This document shows, piece after piece, positions 34,578 to 43,058 of a stretch of DNA of 64,000 nt. The first letter of the stretch is position 1. The number at the start of each line of letters is the position of its first letter. The DNA is from Arcobacter siniprincipis. GTDB taxonomy: Bacteria > Campylobacterota > Campylobacteria > Campylobacterales > Arcobacteraceae. The stretch lies in the NCBI RefSeq assembly GCF_048571125.1, contig NZ_CP182343.1:2976001-3040000 (forward strand), in the 5' to 3' direction. The notes under the pieces are model-generated. The model had not been told where the DNA came from. It did not search any database and saw nothing but the letters and a program-made list of their open reading frames with translations. A program made the position numbers and the translations under genes.

Positions 34578-35792
34578 TTATGCTCTTTTAAACTCAGGGT
34601 AAGTTTCAAGTCCAGTTTCATGAATATCTAAACCTTGAACCTCAATCTCTTCACTTACTCTTAATCCAACAATTAGATCTAAAATTTTCCATACTACAAA
34701 TGAAGCTATGAAAACAAATGCACCAACAATAACGATACCTTTTACTTGAGCCATAATTGTAACTTCTGGATTGAAAATACCTACAGCTAAAGTTCCCCAA
34801 ATACCAGCAACTAAGTGAACAGATAATGCACCAACTGGATCATCAATTCTTAATTTATCAAACATAGGAACAGCAAATACAACTAAAGCACCACCAACAA
34901 TACCTTCAATAAATGCAACCATCATACCTAAGTCTGGTCCTGCAGTACAAGATACAAGTCCTGCTAAAGCACCATTTAATACCATAGTTAAATCAACTTT
35001 TTTGTAAATAAGTTGAGTTAAAATTGCAGCCATAATAGCTCCTGCACAAGCAGCCATATTTGTATCAGCAACAACTAAAGCAATACCATCAATATCAGCT
35101 TTTGAACCTAGTGCTAATTGAGAACCACCATTAAATCCAAACCATCCCATCCATAAAATAAATGTACCAAGAGTAGCTAATGTTAAATTTGAACCAGGAA
35201 TTGGTCTCACTGTTCCATCTTTACCATATTTACCTTTTCTAGCTCCTAAAATAAGAACACCAGCTAAAGCAGCCCATCCACCAACAGAGTGAACAATAGT
35301 AGAACCTGCGAAGTCAGAGAATCCAGCCATAACACCACCTAATTCACTTCCTCCCCAAGACCAATGTCCTTGTATTGGATAAATAACACCACTTAAAACC
35401 ACTGTAAAGATTAAGAAAGGCCATAATTTCATTCTCTCTGCAATTGAACCTGAAACAACAGATGCAGCAGTAGCAACGAAAACAACTTGGAAGAAGAAAT
35501 CAGCAGCAGCAGGATATGCAGCATCAGTAGCAGTTACCATACTAATTGTTGAGAAGCTACCCATTATAGATCCACCATCTCCATACATTAAGTTGTATCC
35601 AACGAAATAATACATCATGCAAGAAATTGCAAATAAAGCAAGATTCTTTGTTAATACTGTAGCATTATTCTTTGATCTTGTTAAACCAGATTCTAACATA
35701 GCAAACCCAGCTGCCATCCACATTACTAGAACTCCCATTACAATAAATAAGAACCCATCAAGAACATATTTTACATCAGCAAAATTTTCCAT
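34578..35792 (-). CDS. amt: Ammonium transporter Amt (copy 2)
   Basis: This is a 404-residue ammonium channel. Conserved elements are Asp-Phe-Ala-Gly-Ser-Thr-Ile-Val-His-Ser near residues 160-169 and Asp-Asp-Pro-Val-Gly-Ala-Leu-Ser-Val-His near 317-326. It is related to copy 1 but clearly diverged in the N-terminal helices, so the duplication is not recent. It ends with an extended tail for GlnK binding. The palindrome lies 66-84 bp upstream. Confidence 0.94.
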   Translation of the reverse strand: MENFADVKYVLDGFLFIVMGVLVMWMAAGFAMLESGLTRSKNNATVLTKNLALFAISCMMYYFVGYNLMYGDGGSIMGSFSTISMVTATDAAYPAAADFFFQVVFVATAASVVSGSIAERMKLWPFLIFTVVLSGVIYPIQGHWSWGGSELGGVMAGFSDFAGSTIVHSVGGWAALAGVLILGARKGKYGKDGTVRPIPGSNLTLATLGTFILWMGWFGFNGGSQLALGSKADIDGIALVVADTNMAACAGAIMAAILTQLIYKKVDLTMVLNGALAGLVSCTAGPDLGMMVAFIEGIVGGALVVFAVPMFDKLRIDDPVGALSVHLVAGIWGTLAVGIFNPEVTIMAQVKGIVIVGAFVFIASFVVWKILDLIVGLRVSEEIEVQGLDIHETGLETYPEFKRA

Positions 35793-35832
35793 TTTTTTCC
35801 TTTTCGAATTGATATAAGAAAGTATAAAATAA

Positions 35833-35838
35833 ATTATA
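35833..35838 (-). promoter_or_regulatory. Probable -10 box of the amt-2 operon
   Basis: On the minus strand TATAAT lies about 40 bases before the amt-2 ATG. The palindrome centre at 35867 is 31.5 bp upstream of the box centre, which would be near -41 relative to transcription start, a position typical of activators. Confidence 0.5.
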
Positions 35839-35857
35839 AACTTTGCCTAGACTTAAT

Positions 35858-35876
35858 CTGTATAATTAGTATACAA
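35858..35876 (-). promoter_or_regulatory. Nitrogen-block palindrome, copy at the amt-2 promoter
   Basis: On the plus strand this reads CTGTATA-ATTAG-TATACAA, one base off the perfect TTGTATA-N5-TATACAA. It sits between the divergent amt-2 operon and the membrane-protein gene. Confidence 0.6.
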
Positions 35877-35907
35877 TTATCGTTTTTTCTACTTTTACTT
35901 AAGATGA

Positions 35908-35913
35908 TATAAT
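35908..35913 (+). promoter_or_regulatory. Probable -10 box for the 287-aa membrane protein
   Basis: TATAAT in the context GATGATATAAT lies about 28 bases before the start at 35942, with AAGGAA as ribosome site. The palindrome centre is about 43 bp upstream of it. Confidence 0.5.
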
Positions 35914-35941
35914 ATAAACAGATTAAACAAGGAAAATATAA

Positions 35942-36805
35942 ATGGAAGAGTTTTTAACAATATATGATGTAAACAAAGACAAAGTAGAAGACTTTATTTT
36001 AAATAGTATTCATAATTTAGGAAATATTAAAGATTATGAGAAAAATAATTTTTCTAATTTATTTTCAATTTTTCCATCATTGGAATTAGTTTATACAGTA
36101 AATAAAGACACAAAAATACAAAATTCTCCAAACTATTTTAAAAAGAGAATAGACAAAAGTGCTACTAATGAAAGTCGTACTTATATCCTAGATAAATTAC
36201 ATTTTAAAGATAATAATACAGCCTTTTCTTCACCATATATAAGTAGTGCTACAAGAAGTAATTGTATAACTCTTACAATAAAAGAAGATGATATTATTAT
36301 TTTTTTAGACTTTAAAATAGAGACTTTACTTGAGAGATTAGAATTAATAGAATTAAATAAACCATTTCATACACTTACAAAGATATTCTATGGTATAGCA
36401 GGGTTTTCGTTAGCATTACTTGCTTTATTTCTTATTATATATTCACTTGGTACTTTTTTGACAAGCATGGTTTTTCATGGTGATTTTACTCTTGATGCAA
36501 TTTTTAAACCTATCATTGCACTTACACTTGGAATAGCAATATTTGATTTAGCAAAAACTATATTAGAACAAGAAGTATATTTTAAATCTTATTCGAGAAA
36601 TTCTAAAGTAGATACAAAAATGATAACTAAATTCTTAATTACTATAATAATTGCATTATCAATTGAAGGACTAATGGTAGTTTTTAAAATCGCAATAGAA
36701 AACTACACTCAAATGATAAATGCACTTTATTTGATAACAGGTATATCTTTTATCATCATTGCCTTATCAATTTTCATTTATTTAACTTCAAAAAAATCTA
36801 AATAA
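35942..36805 (+). CDS. Membrane protein with N-terminal sensor-like domain
   Basis: This is a 287-residue protein. Residues 1-135 form a soluble alpha/beta region resembling a PDC/Cache-like sensor. Four hydrophobic helices follow (about 147-167, 184-202, 228-246, 255-280) and the C-terminus is basic. There is no kinase or other output domain. It lies between amt-2 and the NtrC-like gene and could feed a signal into nitrogen control, but that is inference. Confidence 0.65.
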   Translation: MEEFLTIYDVNKDKVEDFILNSIHNLGNIKDYEKNNFSNLFSIFPSLELVYTVNKDTKIQNSPNYFKKRIDKSATNESRTYILDKLHFKDNNTAFSSPYISSATRSNCITLTIKEDDIIIFLDFKIETLLERLELIELNKPFHTLTKIFYGIAGFSLALLALFLIIYSLGTFLTSMVFHGDFTLDAIFKPIIALTLGIAIFDLAKTILEQEVYFKSYSRNSKVDTKMITKFLITIIIALSIEGLMVVFKIAIENYTQMINALYLITGISFIIIALSIFIYLTSKKSK

Positions 36806-36824
36806 TTGTATACTATATATACAA
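36806..36824 (+). promoter_or_regulatory. Nitrogen-block palindrome over the NtrC-like gene promoter
   Basis: TTGTATA-CTATA-TATACAA is a perfect 7-bp inverted repeat starting one base after the upstream stop codon and ending 16 bases before the regulator's ATG. It contains TATACT, the only reasonable -10 here. A protein bound to it would block transcription, which suggests autorepression. Confidence 0.6.
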
Positions 36825-36840
36825 AATTAAGAGGATAATT

Positions 36841-37590
36841 ATGCAAGAATTTATAGCTTTTTCAGAGATATCTAGAGAAATAAAAAACTCAGCAGAGTTA
36901 CTGAAGTCTTTAGATATCAATGCGTTAATAACTGGACAAAAAGGTGTAGGGAAAAAAAGTTTAGCTAAATATATTACACAAGATTCAAATATTTATAGTG
37001 CGAAAACTCTACAAGATGACATAAGTGATAATGTAATTTCTATTTCTAACTGTACTGTAATAATTGAAAATATTGATGAGATTACAAATATTGATTTATT
37101 TATAAATTGGGTTGAAAATAACTCTATTAAAGTTATAGCAACATCAAAAAAAGATGAATTAAATGAAAAACTCTCAGATATATTTTCTATAACAATAAAT
37201 ATTCCACCTTTAGATACAAGAAAAGAGGATATAAAACCATTAGCAAATAAATTTGCTAAAGAAGCAGGTGAGATTTTAGGGATAGAGGAAAAACCTTCTA
37301 AATTAATAGTAAATACCCATGAAAATGCCTACAGTTTAAGAAAATCAATATTTTTCTCTTATCTTTTTGAATCAATTGGTGAAAATGAGATTATGATGCT
37401 TTTAGAAAACTATATACTTGATAATATGGATGGAGAAAATGGGTATAGAGATTTTGTATATCTATTTGAAGCACCCCTTCTTCGTGCTTCACAAAAGAAA
37501 TATAAATCTCAAGTACAAATGGCAAAAAATCTAGGATTAAACAGAATAACCCTAAGAAAAAAACTAGAGATGCATAAAGAACTAATATGA
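36841..37590 (+). CDS. Degenerate NtrC-like AAA+/Fis regulator
   Basis: This is a 249-residue protein. Walker A Gly-Gln-Lys-Gly-Val-Gly-Lys-Lys-Ser is near residues 32-40 and a Walker-B-like Ile-Ile-Glu-Asn-Ile-Asp-Glu near 74-80. The sigma-54 activator block Pro-Pro-Leu-Asp-Thr-Arg-Lys-Glu-Asp-Ile is near 122-131. A C-terminal Fis-type helix-turn-helix (Met-Ala-Lys-Asn-Leu-Gly-Leu-Asn-Arg-Ile-Thr-Leu-Arg) lies near 228-240. It lacks the receiver domain and any GAFTGA loop, so it should not activate sigma-54 RNA polymerase. It overlaps glnD by 4 bp (ATGA). Confidence 0.75.
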   Translation: MQEFIAFSEISREIKNSAELLKSLDINALITGQKGVGKKSLAKYITQDSNIYSAKTLQDDISDNVISISNCTVIIENIDEITNIDLFINWVENNSIKVIATSKKDELNEKLSDIFSITINIPPLDTRKEDIKPLANKFAKEAGEILGIEEKPSKLIVNTHENAYSLRKSIFFSYLFESIGENEIMMLLENYILDNMDGENGYRDFVYLFEAPLLRASQKKYKSQVQMAKNLGLNRITLRKKLEMHKELI

Positions 37591-40121
37591 TTAATGAGAT
37601 GAATCTAGAAGTTGAAGAACTTATAGAAAAAAATGCCAGCGACTTTCAAATATCAAAAGTATTTAAAAAATATATCCAAGAGTATGTAAACTCTATTGAT
37701 ACAAGTATAGATACAAATGGTGGGAAAGATTTTTTTGTTCAACACACAAAAGTTACTGATAAGTTTTTAATCTCACTTTATAAATATATTCTTAGAAAAA
37801 ATTTTGGTTCATATCAACCAATGAGCACTTCTATTCCTATTTCAATAATCGCTTTAGGCTCTTATGGAAGAGAACAACTTTGTATTTATTCAGATATCGA
37901 TTTACTACTTTTATATGAAGATGTTAAGGGTTATAATATCAAAGATATAATTCAAGAATTTATTACTTTAGCTTGGGATTGTGGACTAAAGTTAGGTTCT
38001 AGGGTTCATGAACTTAATGATGTTGCAGAATCTGTTAAAGAAGATATTACAATCAAAACTGCAATTATAGAATCAAGACTAATTTATGGTTCAAAATATT
38101 TATGGTTTGGTTATGAAAATGTATTAAATAGAATAAGAAAAACTAACCAATTAGAATTTATTCTAGAAAAAAAGCAAGAACACAAAGATAGACTTTTAAA
38201 ATACCCTTTAAAAATGGAACCTAATATAAAAGATGGTTATGGTGGTATGAGAGAAGCAAATATGGTATTTTGGATCGCAAATGTAGTTTTTGGAGTTACA
38301 AGACTAAGACATCTTATGGATAAAGAATTTACTGAAGAAGAGTACAAAAAATATAGAATATCTTTAGAGTATATTTTTCAAGTAAGAAATCACTTACATA
38401 ATATTGCAAAGAAAAAACTTGATACTGTAAATTTTGATATTCTACCAGAGCTAAGTACTAAACTTGGATTTAAACATACGCCAAGAAAGACAAAAGAGAC
38501 TCAAGCTATGAACAAAATTTTTGAGTCTTTGCATAATATTCACTTCTTCACAAATATTTTAAGCAAAAAATTCACAAGAGAATTAGAATTTAAAAATCAA
38601 AATTATGATTTAGTTAGAAAAAATAGATTCAAAAAAAATCTTTATATTTATGAAGGTAAAATATATACTTCATACTTCAATAAACCAAAAACGCTAACTG
38701 CCTTTCTCAAAGAGCTCATATCTTTACCAATAAGTGTAGAAAGATTTGACCAATCATATGTTTATTATGCAAGTAAAACTATCTTGCCACAAAAACAAAC
38801 AAAAGAGCATAAACTATTATTAAGAAGATTATTATTTAAAGAATCTTTATATCCAATAATAAAACTTCTTTACAATGCAAGAATATTTGAATCAATATTC
38901 CCTATTACTAAAAAGATAATAAATCAACCACAATTTGATGGATACCATGAACTTCCAGTTGATGTACATTCTATAAAAACATTAAAACACTTAAGTGATA
39001 TAAAAGATGAATTTGTAAAAGAGTTATATGAAAATTTTGATAAAACAGAACAATCATTAGTCAAAATTGCAACATTTTTTCATGATGTAGGAAAAGGAAG
39101 ACTTACGGATCATCATATTGCAGGTGAAAAACTATTTAGAAATATGGCAAAAGGACTTAGTTTTAAGGCTGAACATACACAAGTTATAGCAAAACTAATA
39201 AGATATCACAATATGATGAGTAAAGTTGCTACAAGTGAAGATATATATTCTGAAAAAGTTATTAGAAATTTTTCAGGATTAGTTCAAAATAAAAAATTTT
39301 TAGATATGTTATTTGTTTTAACTTATGGGGATATTTCTGCTGTTGGCAAAAATATTTATAAAAGTTCAACTTCAACCCTATTAAGAGAATTATACCATCA
39401 AACATTATATGCCTTTGAAAATACTACTCTTTTAACTGAAAGTTCAAGAAGAATTGCAAAAATAAATAGTATCAAAAAACTAAAACAATATAATGACTTA
39501 CCTCAAATACTAAAGAAAAAAATAACATATATTGCCTCAAACCAAATCTTCTTACAACTTAAGGCTGCTGATATATTAGACTTAGTATTAAAAGCAAAAG
39601 AAGTAGAAACTTATACTTATAAGATATTAAATGACAAAGCCCTAACAATAAGAATAATAAGAAAGATTCCTTTGAACTTAGGATATCTACTTGGTAAATT
39701 AGAATTTTTAGATATTTCAGTTATGAATATTTTTAAATTATTTGATGATAAAAAATGTTTTGAAATCCAATTTACAGAAAAAGTTGAAGATGGTGATTTA
39801 TTACATATTGAAGAAATAATAAATGCTTCTTTTGATATGAGCAAAAAATTAAATCTAAAACAACCTATTATTCTAAAAAATGAAGTTGAAGTAAATTGTA
39901 ATCATACTTCATATCTTGCAAGTATGAGAATCCATGCTATAAATCAAAAAGGATTATTAGCATATATTACTAAAATTTTCGATGACTTTGGAGTAGAAAT
40001 AGAAAGTGCAAAACTTTCATTAAATAAAAAAAGAGTAAGAGATTTATTTTTAATTGAGAAAAATGGTAACTTTAGTGTTAACTCTGATAAGATAGTAGAA
40101 ATGATTTGTAGTAACGACTAA
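37587..40121 (+). CDS. glnD: PII uridylyltransferase/uridylyl-removing enzyme GlnD
   Basis: GlnD senses glutamine and adds or removes UMP on PII proteins. The nucleotidyltransferase motif Gly-Ser-Tyr-Gly-Arg-Glu with Ser-Asp-Ile-Asp-Leu is near residues 90-108. The HD domain (Phe-Phe-His-Asp-Val-Gly-Lys) is near 497-503. A C-terminal ACT domain (Ser-Met-Arg-Ile-His-Ala-Ile-Asn-Gln-Lys-Gly-Leu-Leu-Ala) is near 779-792, with a weaker one before it. At 844 residues it is of normal size, and both copies of PII here keep the target Tyr. It is coupled to the regulator gene. Confidence 0.94.
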   Translation: MINEMNLEVEELIEKNASDFQISKVFKKYIQEYVNSIDTSIDTNGGKDFFVQHTKVTDKFLISLYKYILRKNFGSYQPMSTSIPISIIALGSYGREQLCIYSDIDLLLLYEDVKGYNIKDIIQEFITLAWDCGLKLGSRVHELNDVAESVKEDITIKTAIIESRLIYGSKYLWFGYENVLNRIRKTNQLEFILEKKQEHKDRLLKYPLKMEPNIKDGYGGMREANMVFWIANVVFGVTRLRHLMDKEFTEEEYKKYRISLEYIFQVRNHLHNIAKKKLDTVNFDILPELSTKLGFKHTPRKTKETQAMNKIFESLHNIHFFTNILSKKFTRELEFKNQNYDLVRKNRFKKNLYIYEGKIYTSYFNKPKTLTAFLKELISLPISVERFDQSYVYYASKTILPQKQTKEHKLLLRRLLFKESLYPIIKLLYNARIFESIFPITKKIINQPQFDGYHELPVDVHSIKTLKHLSDIKDEFVKELYENFDKTEQSLVKIATFFHDVGKGRLTDHHIAGEKLFRNMAKGLSFKAEHTQVIAKLIRYHNMMSKVATSEDIYSEKVIRNFSGLVQNKKFLDMLFVLTYGDISAVGKNIYKSSTSTLLRELYHQTLYAFENTTLLTESSRRIAKINSIKKLKQYNDLPQILKKKITYIASNQIFLQLKAADILDLVLKAKEVETYTYKILNDKALTIRIIRKIPLNLGYLLGKLEFLDISVMNIFKLFDDKKCFEIQFTEKVEDGDLLHIEEIINASFDMSKKLNLKQPIILKNEVEVNCNHTSYLASMRIHAINQKGLLAYITKIFDDFGVEIESAKLSLNKKRVRDLFLIEKNGNFSVNSDKIVEMICSND

Positions 40122-40134
40122 ATGTCGCTACTAC
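40108..40134. terminator. Hairpin at the glnD-dsbD convergence
   Basis: GTAGTA-CGAC pairs with GTCG-TACTAC across one mismatch and a 5-base loop. The stem covers both stop codons; the two genes overlap by 4 bp tail to tail. No T-run is obvious. Confidence 0.45.
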
Positions 40135-41875
40135 TAAAATGTTTATTAAGTATCTCCAAAAACTCTTTTGGATTTTTATATCCAACTATTTTTGAAGCAT
40201 TTATCTCATTATTATCTTTGTCCCAAAAGATTATTCCAGGAGGGCCAATGATGTTAAATCTTTTTTGTAACTCTTTGTCATCTTGGTTATTAGCTGTAAC
40301 ATCAGCTTGCAAAAGTGTAAAGCCTTTTAATTTTTCTATTACTCTGTCATCTTTAAAAGTAATGTTTTCAAACTCTTTACAAGCCACGCACCAATCAGCA
40401 TAAAAATCTAACATAACTGGTTTATCTGATTTTTTTATCTCAGATTCTAACTCTGTTAAGTTTTTAATTCTTTTAAATGTAATTCCAGCCTCACTTGTAG
40501 AAACAACTTTACTTGAAGTGAATTTTTCCAAAGGATTTAACACATTTGTTGCTCCACTTACAGCACCAACGAAAGTCAAAACTCCATATATCAAAATAAC
40601 TAAAGTAATAAGTCTCATTAAAATATGTTCATACAATTTTAAATAAAGTGCTGTTCCTAAAAACAGTAGTGACCATAAATACATAACAATAATTGGCTCA
40701 AGTACTCTATCTAACATCCAAATAGCAATAGCTAACATTACTATTCCAAAGATTCTTGTAATATTTTCCATCCAGCCACCAGGTTTTGGCATAAACTTTC
40801 CAGCTCCAAGTCCAATTAAAAGAAGTGGTACTCCCATTCCTAAACTTAGTACAAATAAAGCAGCTCCACCTAAAAAGGCATTTCCAGTTTGTCCAATATA
40901 AACTAAAGCACCAGCAAGTGGTGGAGCAACACAAGGACCTACAATAAGAGCTGATAAAAATCCCATTATTGCTATTCCAAAGATTCCTTGTTTCTCTTTT
41001 CCTTCTGTTGTTTTATTTATCTTATTTTGAACACTTTGTGGCAGTTCTAATTTATAATATCCAAACATTGAAAATGCTAAAGCTACAAAAATAGCTGCAA
41101 AAGCACTTAAAACATAAGGATTTTGGAGTGCAACTTGTAAGTTTGCTCCAAAAAGTCCTGCAATTATTCCAGCAATCGTATAAGCTAAAGACATAGAAAT
41201 TACATAAACCAATGATAAAAAGAAGCCTCTTTTCATACTTAATTGTTTATTTTGTCCAGCTTTTACAATAATAGAAGACAAAATAGGAATCATAGGGAAA
41301 ACACAAGGTGTCAAAGATAATAAAAGCCCAAATCCAAAAAATGTAAGTAAAATAATAAAAAAGTTACCATCTTTTAAACTATTTGCAATAGTATCTGTTT
41401 CATTTAAATCATTACTACTTTTTGTAGAACTAGTTGAAGTAGTAGTACTTTGAGCTACAAAATCATCTGGTATTTTCACGAGAGTTGTTTTACTCATAGG
41501 TGCATAACAAAGTCCAGCTTTTGAGCAACCTTGAAAATTTAATTCAATTTCATACTCTTTTGCATCAACTTTAGATTTTAATAGGGAAAATGGAACCTCA
41601 ATATTTAAATTATACAAATAAATTATATACTCTTCATAAGGTATTGATTTTGGCAAAACTAATTCTTTTGTTATATCAATTTCTTGAGGTTTTTTGATTT
41701 TTACACTTACTTTATCAGCATATAAATAAATATCTTTTCCTAAATCAAGATTTATGATTAAACTACTGTTTTTAGTTTCAAAACTCTCTTTAAATGCTTC
41801 TTTTGGAGATAAAAAATCTTGTTCAAGTCCAAAAAGAAAAATAAAACTTAAAAATAAAAGAACTAATTTTTTCAT
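40118..41875 (-). CDS. dsbD: Thiol:disulfide interchange protein DsbD
   Basis: DsbD carries electrons from cytoplasmic thioredoxin to periplasmic reductases. The 585-residue protein has a signal peptide and an N-terminal beta domain with Cys-Ser-Lys-Ala-Gly-Leu-Cys near residues 116-122. A central eight-helix domain contains Pro-Cys-Val-Phe-Pro-Met near 189-194 and Gly-Pro-Cys-Val-Ala-Pro-Pro near 313-319. The C-terminal thioredoxin domain has Trp-Cys-Val-Ala-Cys-Lys near 495-500. All redox cysteine pairs are present. It follows a secreted thioredoxin gene by 11 bp. Confidence 0.95.
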   Translation of the reverse strand: MKKLVLLFLSFIFLFGLEQDFLSPKEAFKESFETKNSSLIINLDLGKDIYLYADKVSVKIKKPQEIDITKELVLPKSIPYEEYIIYLYNLNIEVPFSLLKSKVDAKEYEIELNFQGCSKAGLCYAPMSKTTLVKIPDDFVAQSTTTSTSSTKSSNDLNETDTIANSLKDGNFFIILLTFFGFGLLLSLTPCVFPMIPILSSIIVKAGQNKQLSMKRGFFLSLVYVISMSLAYTIAGIIAGLFGANLQVALQNPYVLSAFAAIFVALAFSMFGYYKLELPQSVQNKINKTTEGKEKQGIFGIAIMGFLSALIVGPCVAPPLAGALVYIGQTGNAFLGGAALFVLSLGMGVPLLLIGLGAGKFMPKPGGWMENITRIFGIVMLAIAIWMLDRVLEPIIVMYLWSLLFLGTALYLKLYEHILMRLITLVILIYGVLTFVGAVSGATNVLNPLEKFTSSKVVSTSEAGITFKRIKNLTELESEIKKSDKPVMLDFYADWCVACKEFENITFKDDRVIEKLKGFTLLQADVTANNQDDKELQKRFNIIGPPGIIFWDKDNNEINASKIVGYKNPKEFLEILNKHFSSSDI

Positions 41876-41886
41876 TTTTTATCCTA

Positions 41887-42252
41887 TTATTTTAATAAAT
41901 AGTTATTAACATTGTTATTTATATCGCTAACACTTTGTATACCAATAATAGATTTAATTATCTTTCCATCTTTGATGTATAAAACAGTAGGAATACTTTC
42001 AACTCCATATTTACTTACAAGCTCTCTTTGATCATCAATATCTACTTTATAAATAGTTACTTCATCAGGTTTAGTATCATTATATTCATTTAAATTTTTT
42101 CCAATTATTTTACAAGGTGGACACCAAGACGCATAAAAGTCCACAATGACTTTCTTACCCTTTATCTTTTCTGCCATATTATCTACTGTTAAATGTTCAT
42201 ATGCAAATAAACTAGTAACAAATAGAGATAATACAATTATAAATTTTTTCAT
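41887..42252 (-). CDS. Periplasmic thioredoxin-family protein
   Basis: This is a 121-residue thioredoxin fold with an N-terminal signal peptide (residues 1-18). The active site Trp-Cys-Pro-Pro-Cys-Lys lies near residues 44-49, the cis-Pro motif Ser-Ile-Pro-Thr near 86-89. It is a probable DsbD electron acceptor and is encoded 11 bp upstream of dsbD, fitting a periplasmic reducing pathway for disulfide repair or cytochrome c maturation. Confidence 0.88.
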   Translation of the reverse strand: MKKFIIVLSLFVTSLFAYEHLTVDNMAEKIKGKKVIVDFYASWCPPCKIIGKNLNEYNDTKPDEVTIYKVDIDDQRELVSKYGVESIPTVLYIKDGKIIKSIIGIQSVSDINNNVNNYLLK

Positions 42253-42374
42253 ATAAATTCCTTTTGCAACATTATAGTTAAAAAGTGTGTAAATATTGTT
42301 TAGTCAATTAACTTTAATTCTATACTTTATTATAAGAATTCTTTATGTAAGATTGGGAAATTTTATTAGGATTT

Positions 42375-42734
42375 ATGATGAATAATACTTTAAAAAATGT
42401 CCTTCCTAAGGACATAGAACCGTTTATAAATAAAAATACACCCATAATAGATATTAGAAGAGAAGATGAATTTAAAGCAACTGGAATAATAAAAGGCGCA
42501 TATAAATTAACTTTTTTTAATGAATATGGCCAACATGATTTAGATACTTGGCTAAAAGAGTTTAAAAAGATTGTGAAAAATAAAAGTGAAAACTTTATTT
42601 TAGTATGTGCCCATGCAAATAGAACTAAAGTTGTTGGAGATTTTTTAGCAAATAAATTATCTTATGAAAATGCTTATCATCTTGAAGGTGGTATGGCTTT
42701 GTGGCTCGCACAAAATAAAGAAGTGACTTTTTAA
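42375..42734 (+). CDS. Rhodanese-like domain protein
   Basis: This is a single rhodanese domain of 119 residues. The active-site loop reads Val-Cys-Ala-His-Ala-Asn-Arg-Thr near residues 76-83 with the catalytic Cys present. Asp-Ile-Arg-Arg-Glu-Asp-Glu near 25-31 and Gly-Gly-Met-Ala-Leu-Trp near 105-110 are family marks. It has no signal peptide. Likely a sulfurtransferase in the cytoplasm; the donor and acceptor are unknown. It is divergent from the thioredoxin gene and ends in a hairpin. Confidence 0.88.
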   Translation: MMNNTLKNVLPKDIEPFINKNTPIIDIRREDEFKATGIIKGAYKLTFFNEYGQHDLDTWLKEFKKIVKNKSENFILVCAHANRTKVVGDFLANKLSYENAYHLEGGMALWLAQNKEVTF

Positions 42735-42735
42735 A

Positions 42736-42757
42736 AGAAGCCAAGAAATTGGCTTCT
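42736..42757. terminator. Hairpin terminator after the rhodanese gene
   Basis: A perfect 9-bp stem (AGAAGCCAA) with loop GAAA, flanked by AAAA on the left and a T-rich sequence ending TTTTT on the right. It lies between convergent genes and can serve both. Confidence 0.65.
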
Positions 42758-42760
42758 ATA

Positions 42761-42976
42761 TTACTTTTTAGCTTTTTGTAAAACTTCGATTACTTCTTCT
42801 AAGTTTGCATAAGGAATATGAGATTTCCACTCAACATTTTCACCATTTAAAGAAATACCAATACTAACAACATCGTCAGTACCTTTTCCATAAGGTTCTG
42901 TAATATTAGAAATAAATATCTTACCTTTTTTTGTTCCTGCCAATTGAATTTCTGCCAATTCTGTAGTTGTAGACAT
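42761..42976 (-). CDS. Small conserved hypothetical protein, 71 aa
   Basis: I do not recognise this 71-residue protein. It has no signal peptide. It contains beta-like segments (Lys-Gly-Lys-Ile-Phe-Ile-Ser-Asn near 17-24, Val-Ser-Ile-Gly-Ile-Ser-Leu near 37-43), suggesting a small folded domain. It has an AAGGAAAAA ribosome site and a hairpin just after its stop codon. Confidence 0.65.
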   Translation of the reverse strand: MSTTTELAEIQLAGTKKGKIFISNITEPYGKGTDDVVSIGISLNGENVEWKSHIPYANLEEVIEVLQKAKK

Positions 42977-43058
42977 ATTTTTTCCTTTTGTTTGATTTAT
43001 AACATTTTACAAAAATAAACTTTTATAATGTTAAACTTAGTTATTATAACTTAGTTTT

